NCBI GenBank assembly: GCA_045124255.1
Contig: JBGVLM010000057.1
Location: 1-25,804 of the forward strand
Origin: Eshraghiella sp045124255
GTDB lineage: Bacteria; Bacillota; Clostridia; Lachnospirales; Lachnospiraceae
DNA length: 25,804 bases
Reading direction: 5' to 3'
The notes below the pieces were generated by a model, which did not search any database, was not told where the DNA came from, and saw only the letters and a program-made list of their open reading frames with translations. This document shows positions 1 to 8,740 of the stretch, piece by piece. The first letter of the stretch is position 1; every line of letters starts with the position of its first letter. Both the position numbers and the translations under genes were made by a program.

Positions 1-1
1 G

Positions 2-49
2 CAAAATCGAAATGTATATGATACGGTAGAAGCTGCATTTGCAAAATAA
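2..49 (+). CDS. C-terminal tail of an unidentified protein, cut by the window edge
   Basis: An open frame runs from the window edge to TAA at 47-49 and encodes 15 residues ending in VEAAFAK. It is too short to identify. The amphipathic, alanine-rich ending is protein-like, and an inverted repeat follows 6 bases later, as expected at a gene end. If real, it converges on the minus-strand AIM24 gene. It could equally be a chance open frame. Confidence 0.35.
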   Translation, partial: QNRNVYDTVEAAFAK

Positions 50-55
50 CCATCC

Positions 56-102
56 GGGTACAGGAAAGTTTGTGAAAAATCCACAATCAAAATCCTGTAC
101 CC
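56..102. terminator. Inverted repeat between convergent genes, possible terminator
   Basis: A perfect 10-base inverted repeat (GGGTACAGGA at 56-65, TCCTGTACCC at 93-102) encloses a second small stem (TTGTG at 70-74 with CACAA at 82-86). It lies between the end of a plus-strand frame (49) and the end of the minus-strand AIM24 gene (179). Neither side has a proper T-run, so intrinsic termination is plausible from position but not proven. Confidence 0.4.
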
Positions 103-178
103 TCTGTATTTACGACATTTGGCTAATCACTGAACAGTAACACAAAATTCTGTTCCAGTCCTTTGAATCATCCATATT

Positions 179-850
179 CTATTTATTAGGGAAATATTCC
201 TGAAGCACACCTGCTAATGAACTGATAGGCATTGTCTGTAATGTAACCTTGCCCGGTCCCTTAACGATTGTATTGAAGAAACCTTCTCCGCCAAAGAACA
301 TATTCTTAAAGCCCTGAACTCTCTGAATCTCCATTGAGCAGCTTGCACTCATGGATGCTACATAGCCTGTATCAACTACAATCTGCTGACCTGCTGCAAG
401 CTCATATTCAACTGCATGGCCGTCAATCTCAATAAATGCAAGACCATTTCCTGAAAGCTTCTGCATGAAGAATCCCTCTCCGCCTGCAACGCCTGATTTA
501 AAATTATTTCTGTGTACTGAAAGCTCAACACCTGTCTGACATGCTAAAAAGCCCTTCTTCTGTACAATTAACGGACAATCAGGTGTAATCTGTACGGCTC
601 TGATTGAACCCGGAAAGCTTGCTGCAAATGCAATCTGTCCCGGACCGCCCTCTGCTGTATAATGATTCTGTGTAATGGCTTCACCTGTAAGCATTCTTCC
701 GAACATCTTGCCTGCACCGCCTCCGACAGTCTCCATCTTCATATTAGGGCTCATCCAGCTCATAGCCCCACACTCTGAAACAACCTTCTCACCCGGCTCC
801 AAATCAATGATTACAACTGAGAAAGGTTCTCCTTCAATTCTGTACCTCAT
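179..850 (-). CDS. AIM24 / TIGR00266 family protein
   Basis: A 223-residue protein of the AIM24 (TIGR00266) family: glycine-rich, all-beta proteins of unknown biochemical role found widely in bacteria. Visible family traits are the N-terminal segment with CGAMSWMSPN, a central GGEGFF block near residue 124 that recurs near residue 189, and many Gly turns. There is no signal peptide and no membrane segment, so it is probably cytosolic. The ATG at 850 is well supported by AAAGGAGG 8 bases upstream, and an extended -10 promoter lies 47 bases upstream. It looks monocistronic, since the upstream HAD gene ends at 944 and the promoter lies between them. The family assignment is firm; no function can be stated. 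Confidence 0.85.
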   Translation of the reverse strand: MRYRIEGEPFSVVIIDLEPGEKVVSECGAMSWMSPNMKMETVGGGAGKMFGRMLTGEAITQNHYTAEGGPGQIAFAASFPGSIRAVQITPDCPLIVQKKGFLACQTGVELSVHRNNFKSGVAGGEGFFMQKLSGNGLAFIEIDGHAVEYELAAGQQIVVDTGYVASMSASCSMEIQRVQGFKNMFFGGEGFFNTIVKGPGKVTLQTMPISSLAGVLQEYFPNK

Positions 851-896
851 TCACATATCCTCCTTTATGTAAAATGTTTATTATAAAGACTATTAA

Positions 897-925
897 ATTA
901 TACCATTTAGGAGGTAAAACCACAA
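897..925 (-). promoter_or_regulatory. Sigma-A-type promoter for the AIM24-family gene
   Basis: On the minus strand a perfect -10 TATAAT (897-902) is preceded by TGG, giving an extended -10. A weaker -35, TTGTGG (920-925), lies 17 bases upstream. Transcription would start near 890, leaving a leader of about 40 bases that contains the AAAGGAGG ribosome binding site. Read from sequence only. Confidence 0.75.
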
Positions 926-943
926 TAAAATAATTACTGATTC

Positions 944-1582
944 TCAAAAAAATTCTTTCACTTCATCTAAATCAGTAAATTTGCGGTATAATATTTTCTC
1001 GGTTTCATAATCCGGCTGCCATAAATCCGGCACCATAATCGGTTTTAATCCGGCTCTGTATGCTGCAATCAGACCACTTTTTGAATCCTCAAGTGCATAG
1101 CAGTCATCAGGACTTACTCCCAACAGTTCACATGCCTTTAAATATATGTCGGGCTCCGGTTTTGATTTATTTATCATGTCTCCACAGACAATAACTTCAA
1201 AATATTCAAAAACTCCTGCGTCTTTAAGATGATTTTCCACCTCCCATTGCGGAGATGAAGAAGCAACCGCCAGTCTGTAGTTATTAATCCGGCAAAAATC
1301 CAACAACGAATACAGCCCCTTTTTCACAGGTACTCGGTTAACCCTGTAATATTCCGTAAGAAATTCCTTCGTGTATTTACGAAGCCCTTCTTCATCATAG
1401 CCGTCGCCGAATTCAGACTTCCACACTTCTCTTGACATTGCGATATTCATTCCCAATGTTTTCAAGGTCATATAACCGGCTTTCCCGATACCGATTTGCT
1501 CACCGGCATAATCCCATGCTTCAACAAATACTCTTTCAGTATCGAACATCAGACCGTCCATATCAAATATTATTGTTTTCAT
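944..1582 (-). CDS. HAD-superfamily hydrolase, beta-phosphoglucomutase-like
   Basis: A 212-residue haloacid dehalogenase-superfamily protein with a helical cap after motif I (subfamily IA, beta-phosphoglucomutase/phosphatase group). Motif I is FDMDGLMFDTE, with D7 as nucleophile and D9 as acid/base. Motif II is the serine run in VASSSPQW (about 105-112), motif III is the lysine in KSKPEPD (about 140), and motif IV is LEDSKSG (about 165). These proteins act on phosphosugars or other small phosphorylated metabolites; the substrate cannot be read from sequence. The start ATG at 1582 has GAAGAGG upstream. It lies just downstream of the tRNA-Glu terminator with no clear promoter of its own, so it may depend on readthrough. 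Family certain, substrate unknown. Confidence 0.88.
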   Translation of the reverse strand: MKTIIFDMDGLMFDTERVFVEAWDYAGEQIGIGKAGYMTLKTLGMNIAMSREVWKSEFGDGYDEEGLRKYTKEFLTEYYRVNRVPVKKGLYSLLDFCRINNYRLAVASSSPQWEVENHLKDAGVFEYFEVIVCGDMINKSKPEPDIYLKACELLGVSPDDCYALEDSKSGLIAAYRAGLKPIMVPDLWQPDYETEKILYRKFTDLDEVKEFF

Positions 1583-1611
1583 AAATACCTCTTCATAATT
1601 TTACAGAAAAT

Positions 1612-1642
1612 AAAAAATCCTAAAACCAAAGGTTTAAGGATT
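1612..1642 (-). terminator. Rho-independent terminator after tRNA-Glu
   Basis: On the minus strand a 12-pair stem with one mismatch (AATCCTTAAACC with GGTTTTAGGATT, three-base loop) is followed by a run of T. It sits 34 bases past the 3' end of the tRNA gene, so it would end the tRNA transcript and could also stop readthrough from the long operon upstream. Confidence 0.8.
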
Positions 1643-1675
1643 CATTGGGTTGGGCTGTTCAATTTAAACAACTAG

Positions 1676-1747
1676 TAGCCTGTAGGGGAATCGAACCCCT
1701 GTTTCCGCCGTGAGAGGGCGGCGTCTTAACCGCTTGACCAACAGGCC
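1676..1747 (-). tRNA. tRNA-Glu (anticodon CTC)
   Basis: A 72-base cloverleaf on the minus strand. The acceptor stem is GGCCTGT with ACAGGCT (one G-T pair at the end), followed by discriminator A. The anticodon arm is CCGCC-CTCTCAC-GGCGG, giving anticodon CTC, which reads GAG. The T arm contains GGTTCGATTCC. The sequence resembles Clostridia tRNA-Glu closely. CCA is not encoded (CTA follows), so it would be added enzymatically. The gene stands alone, with its own promoter and terminator. A second tRNA-Glu (TTC) presumably exists elsewhere. Confidence 0.95.
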
Positions 1748-1766
1748 GTCTGTTTCGTACTTGCTT

Positions 1767-1795
1767 ATATTACAACAACCTTGAAAAAAATGCAA
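1767..1795 (-). promoter_or_regulatory. Promoter of tRNA-Glu
   Basis: On the minus strand TTGCAT (1790-1795) and TAATAT (1767-1772) are separated by exactly 17 bases, and the -10 lies 19 bases before the mature tRNA 5' end. The predicted start, near 1760, gives a leader of about 12 bases, typical for a tRNA transcript trimmed by RNase P. Confidence 0.75.
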
Positions 1796-1799
1796 GCAC

Positions 1800-1840
1800 T
1801 TTTTTCAATTTTTTTTAATTTTTTTGAAAATTTATTTTTT
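1800..1840 (-). promoter_or_regulatory. Phased A-tracts upstream of the tRNA promoter (UP-element-like)
   Basis: On the minus strand A-runs of 6, 8, 7 and 6 bases (plus-strand T-runs 1800-1805, 1809-1816, 1819-1825, 1835-1840) lie directly upstream of the -35. The first three are centred about 10 bases apart, matching the helical repeat. This layout is typical of curved DNA and of UP elements that contact the RNA polymerase alpha subunit at stable-RNA promoters. The tract also covers the stop codon of the alkylation-repair gene. Confidence 0.55.
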
Positions 1841-2530
1841 CATGTTTTTCAGCATTATTTTATCACTTTCCGAAACGCGGTAGGATTCCACCATTTTCTG
1901 TATGGATTTGTTGAAGGTCCAGTCGTCAAAACTGCTGTTTTGCAGGTATTTCAGGGTAAGCGCCGGATATTTTGCATAGGCGGTCGCCATAAACCACGCC
2001 ATAGCCATTCTGGCATAATAAGCCTCATGGTTAAGACGGCTCACACGGGAAATTGCCTCTTCTGCATAATCGTCCGTAAGAAAATAATCCATTAACATTA
2101 TTATTCCGAATCTCAAAGTGAACTCTTTTGTTGAATCAAGATACGGCTGCACGAATTCCCATGCTCTCTCCTTACACTTATTGACACGCTTTAAGCCTGC
2201 ACAGAAGGAATCGTTGACAGACCAGTTATTAATCAGAGGCACAAAATCCTCAATCAATTCAAAAAAGCGATTCTCATCAACCTTAACCTGACCGATAACC
2301 ATACCCTTTAACATTATCTCTTCAAAATATTCCATGTCATTGCAGGAATTTTCCAGATAAAATTCATAATCGGACAATTCAATTTCTTTGGCTAATTTAC
2401 GAAGCATTGGCAGACGCACTCCAATAAGCTTATCCTCTCCCGGAATTAATCCGGAAGAGAATTCGCTATATTTTTTGTCACTCATTGATAAAAGTGTGTC
2501 TTTAATATCATTTGAGGTATATTTTTTCAT
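1832..2530 (-). CDS. DNA alkylation repair protein (AlkD-like HEAT-repeat glycosylase)
   Basis: A 232-residue, all-helical protein matching the AlkD-type DNA alkylation repair family, HEAT-repeat DNA glycosylases that remove alkylated purines such as 3- and 7-methyl adducts. Supporting segments are the N-terminal GVRLPMLRKLAKEI and the central INNWSVNDSFC, the latter being the conserved Trp/Asp region lining the lesion site. The C-terminal part has WAMAWF-like helices (MAMAWFMATAYAKYP). Length suits the family. ATG at 2530 is only 3 bases past the pepF stop, and its GGAG lies upstream inside the end of pepF, so translation is probably coupled. It is the last gene of the long minus-strand run. 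No proper hairpin follows its stop; termination may be at 1612-1642. Confidence 0.85.
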   Translation of the reverse strand: MKKYTSNDIKDTLLSMSDKKYSEFSSGLIPGEDKLIGVRLPMLRKLAKEIELSDYEFYLENSCNDMEYFEEIMLKGMVIGQVKVDENRFFELIEDFVPLINNWSVNDSFCAGLKRVNKCKERAWEFVQPYLDSTKEFTLRFGIIMLMDYFLTDDYAEEAISRVSRLNHEAYYARMAMAWFMATAYAKYPALTLKYLQNSSFDDWTFNKSIQKMVESYRVSESDKIMLKNMKK

Positions 2531-2533
2531 TAA

Positions 2534-4237
2534 TTATTTTTCTCCGATATTTTTAAGAATAATCTCTTTGGCATAGGAAACTGCTCTTTTAACGCTGCCC
2601 TCTTCAAAAGGAACACTAAGTCCGGCTACCTTTAATAAGCCAAGATAATTAAGGCTTCCTCCCGCATTGCACAGCTTAACATAGTCGCTCCATGCACTTT
2701 CCCTGTCCTCCTCAAAACGCTTCTTAAATTCCATTGCACCCATTGTAGTCAATGTGTAATTAATATAATAGAACGGATAGAGGAAAATATGAAGCTTATG
2801 ATACCAATAGCCGCCTCTGTCAAAGAACTCGTCATTCTCATATTTTCTCCAAGGCATATATTTCTCTTCTAATTTATGCCACTCATAGGTTCTTTCCTTA
2901 GGTGTAAGCTCAGGATTGGCATAAATTATATGCTGGAACTCGTCAACTGCAACACCGAACGGAACAAATGTAATTGCCTCCTGAAGATGTGCAAAACGAT
3001 ATTTGTCTGCATCCTTACCAAAGAACTGTTCAGCGTATGAATAAGTAAACTGCTCCATTGACATTGAGTGAATCTCGGCAATATCAGTTGAACACATTGT
3101 ATATGCAGCAATAGGCTGGTGCCTCATCGCCTGATAGCCGGCGAAAGCATGACCAAGCTCATGTGCAAGTACGCCCATATCGTCAATCGTCTGATTAAAG
3201 CATGAAAATACATACGGTGCATCATAATCAAGAAGCTCCGTCATATAGCCTGTTGACGCTTTGTTAGGCTTATTTTTCAAATCCATTAACTGATGTTCAA
3301 TCATAAAATCAATGAACTCTCCGGTTTCAGGACTTAAATCATGATACATCTTTCGTGCTTCCTCAATCATGAAATCATCATCTCCGGCAGGAATGGCATT
3401 TCCGTCAGGGAAAATAAAATCCTCATCAAAGGCTTTTACCTCATCTACGCCGATTCTTGCAGCCTGTGCTTTGTAGATTTTTTCACAAAAAGGAACAAGC
3501 TCTTCAAGAACCTGCTTACGGAATGCAGCGACCTCCTCCTGACCGTAATCACTTCTGCCCTGAAGCTTATATCCCAGTGGAGTATAATTTTCATAGCCGA
3601 GAGCCTTGCCCATTTCGGTACGAAGCTTTACAAGCTCGTCAAAAATCTCTTCCAGCTCAGTCTCATTTCCCGCATAGAAGTCAGAATATGCTTTATAAGC
3701 TTCTTTTCTTGTTTCCCTGTCAGCATCCTCGAAAAATTTCTGAATTCCGTAGAGATTATATTTCTCTCCCCTGAAAGGAATCTGTGCTGTTGCCATTATT
3801 TTCTGGTAACGGTTGCAGAGAATGCTCTCCCTCTGCATAAAAGGAACCATTGCAGGGTCGAAGCTGTCAATCTCCCTCTGCATTGCAGTTAAAAGCTCCG
3901 GACCGTATTCTTCATTGATATTCTTTGCAAAAGGGCTGTTAATAAGTGCTTTATTGTATGCAACACTAAATTCCTCTATTGTCGGATAAGTAGTTTCATT
4001 ATACTCATTCTCCGCCTCATAAAATTCATCAGTTGTATTTAAAGTATTGCGTATGCTTGCAATATTAACCATTGTTGAAATATGGCGGTTCTCCTTTTCA
4101 ACCTCTGCCATAATCTTTTTAATCTCATCATAGCCCTTTGCATTCTCAATGGCTGTAACCGCATTTTTCCATGTCTCACCCATATGGGCAAAATCAGGTC
4201 TTTCGTATTCTAAAGTAGAAAATGTAAAATCAGTCAT
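2534..4237 (-). CDS. pepF: Oligoendopeptidase F family zinc metallopeptidase (M3)
   Basis: A 567-residue M3-family peptidase of the oligoendopeptidase F type, which cleaves short cytosolic peptides. The zinc site HELGH lies at residues 359-363 within GVLAHELGHAF. The third zinc ligand fits the Glu in STDIAEIHSMSMEQ about 25 residues later. A long N-terminal helical domain precedes the catalytic domain, as usual, and no signal peptide is present. The ATG at 4237 has an excellent GGAGGA. That site begins at the polC stop codon (TAG of TAGGAGGA), so the two genes are translationally coupled. The gene symbol reflects family membership; close paralogs in Lachnospiraceae carry the generic name M3 oligoendopeptidase. 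Confidence 0.93.
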   Translation of the reverse strand: MTDFTFSTLEYERPDFAHMGETWKNAVTAIENAKGYDEIKKIMAEVEKENRHISTMVNIASIRNTLNTTDEFYEAENEYNETTYPTIEEFSVAYNKALINSPFAKNINEEYGPELLTAMQREIDSFDPAMVPFMQRESILCNRYQKIMATAQIPFRGEKYNLYGIQKFFEDADRETRKEAYKAYSDFYAGNETELEEIFDELVKLRTEMGKALGYENYTPLGYKLQGRSDYGQEEVAAFRKQVLEELVPFCEKIYKAQAARIGVDEVKAFDEDFIFPDGNAIPAGDDDFMIEEARKMYHDLSPETGEFIDFMIEHQLMDLKNKPNKASTGYMTELLDYDAPYVFSCFNQTIDDMGVLAHELGHAFAGYQAMRHQPIAAYTMCSTDIAEIHSMSMEQFTYSYAEQFFGKDADKYRFAHLQEAITFVPFGVAVDEFQHIIYANPELTPKERTYEWHKLEEKYMPWRKYENDEFFDRGGYWYHKLHIFLYPFYYINYTLTTMGAMEFKKRFEEDRESAWSDYVKLCNAGGSLNYLGLLKVAGLSVPFEEGSVKRAVSYAKEIILKNIGEK

Positions 4238-4240
4238 AAA

Positions 4241-4248
4241 TCCTCCTA
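4241..4248 (-). promoter_or_regulatory. pepF ribosome binding site overlapping the polC stop codon
   Basis: On the minus strand TAGGAGGA contains both the polC TAG stop (4246-4248) and the Shine-Dalgarno of pepF, whose ATG follows 3 bases after the final A. Ribosomes ending polC would reach the pepF start site directly. Confidence 0.85.
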
Positions 4249-7200
4249 AACAAAATCAAATAATGATAACTGGTTGCTCTCCGGCAGCCCCCTTAATATT
4301 CCTAAGTCCGCCATAAGATTCGCACTGGTTTTGGAAACCTTTGAACGGTTAATAAAATCCTCCTTGGACAGGAATGGTCCGTTCTTGGCAGCCTCAAAAA
4401 TTCCGTCTGCAGCAGCCTCTCCGAGTCCGTCAATGGATTTAAACGGCGGCAGCAGTTTACCGTCAATAATCTGGAAATTTCTCGAATGGGATTTGTATAA
4501 ATCAATCGGCATAAATTCAAATCCTCTTGCATACATTTCCTGAACAAGACGCATATCCTTTAACTGGCCTTCTTCTTTGTTGGATAAATCATCCCTCTTA
4601 CGATAGGACTCAATATAATAATCAAGTTTTTCCTTACCAAAGCACATTAATTCATAAGAAAAATCATCGGCACGGATACTGTAATATGAAGCATAATATT
4701 CCAACGGATAGAATACCTTGCAGTAGGCAATTCTCCATGCCATCATAACATACGCAGCCGCATGTGCTTTCGGGAACATATATTTAATTTTCTTACAGGA
4801 CCATATATACCAGTCAGGTACATCTGCCTCAATCATAAGCTGCTCCCATTCCTCGGTAAGTCCCTTGCCCTTACGGACGGATTCCATTATCTTAAATGCC
4901 TTACCTGCCTCGATTCCCTTGTTAATCAGATAAATCATAATATCATCTCGCGTACAGATTGCCGTTGAAATCGTTGCCTTGCCCTCCTCAATAAGGGTCT
5001 GTGCATTTCCAAGCCATACATCAGTACCATGGGACAATCCGGCAATTCTTACTAAGTCTGAGAAATGCTGCGGCTTCGTATCAATTAACATCTGCATTGC
5101 AAAGTCAGTACCAAATTCAGGGATTCCAAGACATCCAAGCTTTGTTCCGCCAATATCCTCAGGGGAAATTCCAAGTGCACTTGTATCCTTAAACAATGAC
5201 ATAACCTCAGGACTGTCAAGAGGAATCGTAACAGGGTCAACCTTAGTTAAATCCTGTAACATTCTAATCATCGTAGGGTCGTCGTGTCCAAGAATATCAA
5301 GTTTTAACAGGTTGTGGTCAATACTGTGGTAATCGAAATGTGTCGTAATTATATTACTTGTCATATCATTTGCCGGGTGCTGAATCGGAGTAAACGAATC
5401 AATCTCCTCGCCATACGGCAGAACTATAATTCCTCCCGGATGCTGCCCCGTTGAACGCTTGACGCCTACTCCGCCCGCAACAATTCTGTTAATCTCACAG
5501 TCTCTTTTTCGCTCGCCCTTTTCCTCATAATATTTCTTGACATAGCCGTATACCGTCTTATCTGCCAGGGTACCTACGGTTCCTGCCTTAAAGGTCTGTC
5601 CTTCGCCGAAAATAACTTCGACATAAGCATGTGCCTTTGCCTGATATTCGCCCGAGAAATTAAGGTCGATATCAGGCTCCTTATCACCATTGAAGCCAAG
5701 GAAGGTCTCAAACGGAATATCAAATCCCTCTTTGCGTAATTTTGTTCCGCATTTAGGACAGTTTTTGTCCGGCATATCACAGCCGGCACCGCCGGAAAAT
5801 GCCTTAACTTCATCTGAATCAAAATCCACATAATAGCATTTTGGGCACAGATAATGAGGACTTAACGGATTAACCTCCGTAACACCCGACATTGTAGCAA
5901 CGAATGAGGAGCCTACGGAGCCTCTTGAGCCAACCAGATAACCGTCCTCATTGGATTTCCACACAAGCTTCTGTGCAATTATATACATAACCGAATAGCC
6001 GTTTGAAATAATTGAGGTAAGCTCTCTTTCAAGTCTGTCAATAACCACCTGTGGTAATTCCGGTCCATATAATTTATGGGCGTTGCTGTAGCAAATCTCA
6101 CGCAGAGTTTCGTCTGAGTGCGGAATTACCGGCGGACATTTATCCGGTCTTACCGGCTCAATTTTTTCACACATATCAGCTATTTTACGGGTATTGCTGA
6201 CAACTACCTCATATGCTTTTTCCTCACCAAGATATTGGAATTCCGCTAACATCTCCTCCGTTGTACGCAAAAACAATGGTGCCTGATTATCTGCGTCATC
6301 AAACCCCTGTCCCTTCATAATGATTCTTCTGTAAATCTCATCCTCAGGATTTAAGAAATGCACATCACAGGTTGCAACAACAGGCTTATTAAACTGTTCT
6401 CCAAGTTCTATGATTCTACGGTTAATTGCAATCAAATCCTCGTTTGTTTTAATCTGAGGAAGCTTCTCGCTCTCAATCATAAACTGATTATTTCCAAGCG
6501 GCTGTATTTCCAGATAATCATAGAAATTGACGAGACGTACAATTTCCTCGTACTGGGCATTGTTTAAAATAGCCTGATACAGTTCTCCTGCTTCACAGGC
6601 AGAACCAAGAATCAGCCCCTCTCTGTGCTTTAAGATTTCACTCTTAGGAATTCTAGGCCTTCTGTTGTAATATGTAATATGTGACATTGATACAAGCTTA
6701 TACAGGTTAACCCTTCCGGCATCCGTAGATGCCAGAATAATGCCATGATATGTCTTGGCTTTGCGTATTGAGTTAACATTAAATTCTTCTATCTCATTAA
6801 TATCATCAAGATTATAAATTTCTCTCGCTTCCAGCTTACCAATCAATGCAAGAAAAATATCCGCACAGGCGTCCGCATCATCAACCGCCCTATGATGATG
6901 AAACGGCGGTATCGACAACGCCTTAGCAACATGGTCAAGCTTAAATTTGCTAAGCTGCGGCAGCAGTGCCCTTGCAAGTGCAACAGTATCAACAACCGTA
7001 CATTCAAAATCAACTCCGAGAATTGTTTTGGCTTTTTCCTTAATAAAACTGACATCAAATGACGCATTATGTGCAACCATTACACAGTCCTTGCAGAATT
7101 CAAGAAACTGCGGCAGAATGGCCTCAATCGTTTCCGCATTTTCAACCATTTTATCATTAATACTTGTAAGCTGTTCAATATGGAATGGTATCGGAATCTG

Positions 7201-8715
7201 CGGATTTACAAATACTGAAAATCTGTCTACTACCTTTTTGTTCTGAAGCTTAACTGCACCAATCTCTATAATTCTGTCATTAACAGGCGATAATCCCGTT
7301 GTCTCCAAATCAAATACAACATAGGTATCATCAAAGCTCTGCCCTTTTGGTTCTTCGATAATCTTTTTTAGGTCATCAACGATGTATGCTTCAAGACCAT
7401 AGATAATCTTAAAATCTTTATTGTCAAGCTTGGTATGGAATGCCTCGGTGAAGCCCTGTACAACACCATGGTCGGTTATTGCAAGTGCAGGATGTCCCCA
7501 TTCACATGCCTGCTTTACAATTGCTCCTGCATCCGATACGCCGTCAAGCTCGCTCATTTTAGTATGACAGTGAAGCTCAACTCTCTTTTCTAATGCCATA
7601 TCCGTTCTTTTGGTTCTGAAATCAGAAATTTTCATAATTCCCGCAACTGAACCGATTGTAAGCTCACCGGAGAATTTATCAATTGTTGTTACTCCTTTTA
7701 TCTTAAAGAAGCTGCCCTTCTTAATTGAACCTTTAATCTCATCAAGCTGCTCAGGCATAAGGAACATCTTAACCGTAATCGAATCCGTAAAATCCGTTAC
7801 ATCAAACATCAGAATAACCTTACCGCTTCTAAGCTCACGCTCATCAACTGCCATAACCATTCCACGGAAGGTTATTTCACCCATCTCGTGCACTACTGTA
7901 TCCAATGTAATCGGTTCATCCTCAAAATCCCTTCCGTAAATAACATCCGGGTTATCAGAACGTTTAACCGGGCGCTTGAAATCTCCGCCCTTACCGTAAA
8001 AATCATTTTTACCTTTATTCGGAGCCTTATTAGGTGAAGTCTGTCTGCTCTCAGCCGGTTTGTCCGTTTTCTTTTCTTCTTTAGGCGTTTCAGTATTTTC
8101 GGCATCATCAGCTGATTTTTTCTTCTCAGAAGCCTTAAGTCTCTGTGAAATCTCATCCACCATCTGACTCATTCTGTACTCTGCTTCCTTACTCTGTCTG
8201 CTTTCTTCAGCCTTAACATATTCAAATTCAACTTTAATCTCCTGGCCAAAACGGTATAACATCATATCTATTATAATATCAGATAACTCTTTTGAATACT
8301 CTCTTGAAACGAAATTATCCTTTAGCCTGATAATAAGGTCGGAATTTTCATTGACCTCAATTACCGCCTCACGAAAAAGCTGGTGAAGCATCATGTTCTT
8401 TTTCTGTAATTCAAAAAGAATACTTTCCCTGTATTCTTCCATTATTGTCTTTGGGGTGTGTAATGAAGAAAGCTCAAACTTCTCCATTATACGTACCTCC
8501 ATGCCAAAAAAAGGCTTTATCTGACGTTTAATTTCATTCTCAACCTTGGAAAGAACATCACGCCCGATGAGCCTTGTAAATCTCATATATATTTTTACAC
8601 AGGTTCTTGCAGAGTTCATTGAGATATGATATACAACTCCCTCTGCAAAAACGACTGCCAGTTCTTTATTTAACTTTAAAGTAGGAAAAGTTTCAAAAAA
8701 CTTCTTTTCTTCCAT
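4246..8715 (-). CDS. polC: DNA polymerase III alpha subunit, Gram-positive PolC type
   Basis: The replicative polymerase with built-in proofreading, 1489 residues. Order: N-terminal domain; a charged linker (about 185-250); an OB-fold; a PHP domain opening with ELHCHTK (H382/H384); a DnaQ-like 3'-5' exonuclease with FDLETTG (D469, E471); a zinc module starting CPKC (C957) with a second CPKC pair; and the polymerase active site PDIDLNFSGEYQ (D1015, D1017). It ends in QLSLFDFV, the classic beta-clamp binding tail. The frame is open upstream to 8760, but the ATG at 8715 is chosen. It has GAGGG upstream, starts the usual MEEKKFFETF-type N-terminus, and avoids overlap with ispG (stop 8741). Its place between ispG and pepF suggests cotranscription. 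Confidence 0.97.
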   Translation of the reverse strand: MEEKKFFETFPTLKLNKELAVVFAEGVVYHISMNSARTCVKIYMRFTRLIGRDVLSKVENEIKRQIKPFFGMEVRIMEKFELSSLHTPKTIMEEYRESILFELQKKNMMLHQLFREAVIEVNENSDLIIRLKDNFVSREYSKELSDIIIDMMLYRFGQEIKVEFEYVKAEESRQSKEAEYRMSQMVDEISQRLKASEKKKSADDAENTETPKEEKKTDKPAESRQTSPNKAPNKGKNDFYGKGGDFKRPVKRSDNPDVIYGRDFEDEPITLDTVVHEMGEITFRGMVMAVDERELRSGKVILMFDVTDFTDSITVKMFLMPEQLDEIKGSIKKGSFFKIKGVTTIDKFSGELTIGSVAGIMKISDFRTKRTDMALEKRVELHCHTKMSELDGVSDAGAIVKQACEWGHPALAITDHGVVQGFTEAFHTKLDNKDFKIIYGLEAYIVDDLKKIIEEPKGQSFDDTYVVFDLETTGLSPVNDRIIEIGAVKLQNKKVVDRFSVFVNPQIPIPFHIEQLTSINDKMVENAETIEAILPQFLEFCKDCVMVAHNASFDVSFIKEKAKTILGVDFECTVVDTVALARALLPQLSKFKLDHVAKALSIPPFHHHRAVDDADACADIFLALIGKLEAREIYNLDDINEIEEFNVNSIRKAKTYHGIILASTDAGRVNLYKLVSMSHITYYNRRPRIPKSEILKHREGLILGSACEAGELYQAILNNAQYEEIVRLVNFYDYLEIQPLGNNQFMIESEKLPQIKTNEDLIAINRRIIELGEQFNKPVVATCDVHFLNPEDEIYRRIIMKGQGFDDADNQAPLFLRTTEEMLAEFQYLGEEKAYEVVVSNTRKIADMCEKIEPVRPDKCPPVIPHSDETLREICYSNAHKLYGPELPQVVIDRLERELTSIISNGYSVMYIIAQKLVWKSNEDGYLVGSRGSVGSSFVATMSGVTEVNPLSPHYLCPKCYYVDFDSDEVKAFSGGAGCDMPDKNCPKCGTKLRKEGFDIPFETFLGFNGDKEPDIDLNFSGEYQAKAHAYVEVIFGEGQTFKAGTVGTLADKTVYGYVKKYYEEKGERKRDCEINRIVAGGVGVKRSTGQHPGGIIVLPYGEEIDSFTPIQHPANDMTSNIITTHFDYHSIDHNLLKLDILGHDDPTMIRMLQDLTKVDPVTIPLDSPEVMSLFKDTSALGISPEDIGGTKLGCLGIPEFGTDFAMQMLIDTKPQHFSDLVRIAGLSHGTDVWLGNAQTLIEEGKATISTAICTRDDIMIYLINKGIEAGKAFKIMESVRKGKGLTEEWEQLMIEADVPDWYIWSCKKIKYMFPKAHAAAYVMMAWRIAYCKVFYPLEYYASYYSIRADDFSYELMCFGKEKLDYYIESYRKRDDLSNKEEGQLKDMRLVQEMYARGFEFMPIDLYKSHSRNFQIIDGKLLPPFKSIDGLGEAAADGIFEAAKNGPFLSKEDFINRSKVSKTSANLMADLGILRGLPESNQLSLFDFV

Positions 8716-8740
8716 TAAAATCCCTCTTAAATGTATTTTA

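Noticed and set aside
1781..2095. A plus-strand open frame rich in Phe at the end of alkD
   Set aside because: Its phenylalanines come from the T-runs of the phased A-tracts, and it overlaps alkD antisense without a ribosome site.
3341..3892. A 183-codon open frame on the plus strand inside pepF
   Set aside because: It lies wholly antisense to a clear M3 peptidase gene, has no ribosome site and no recognisable protein features; it is a frame shadow.
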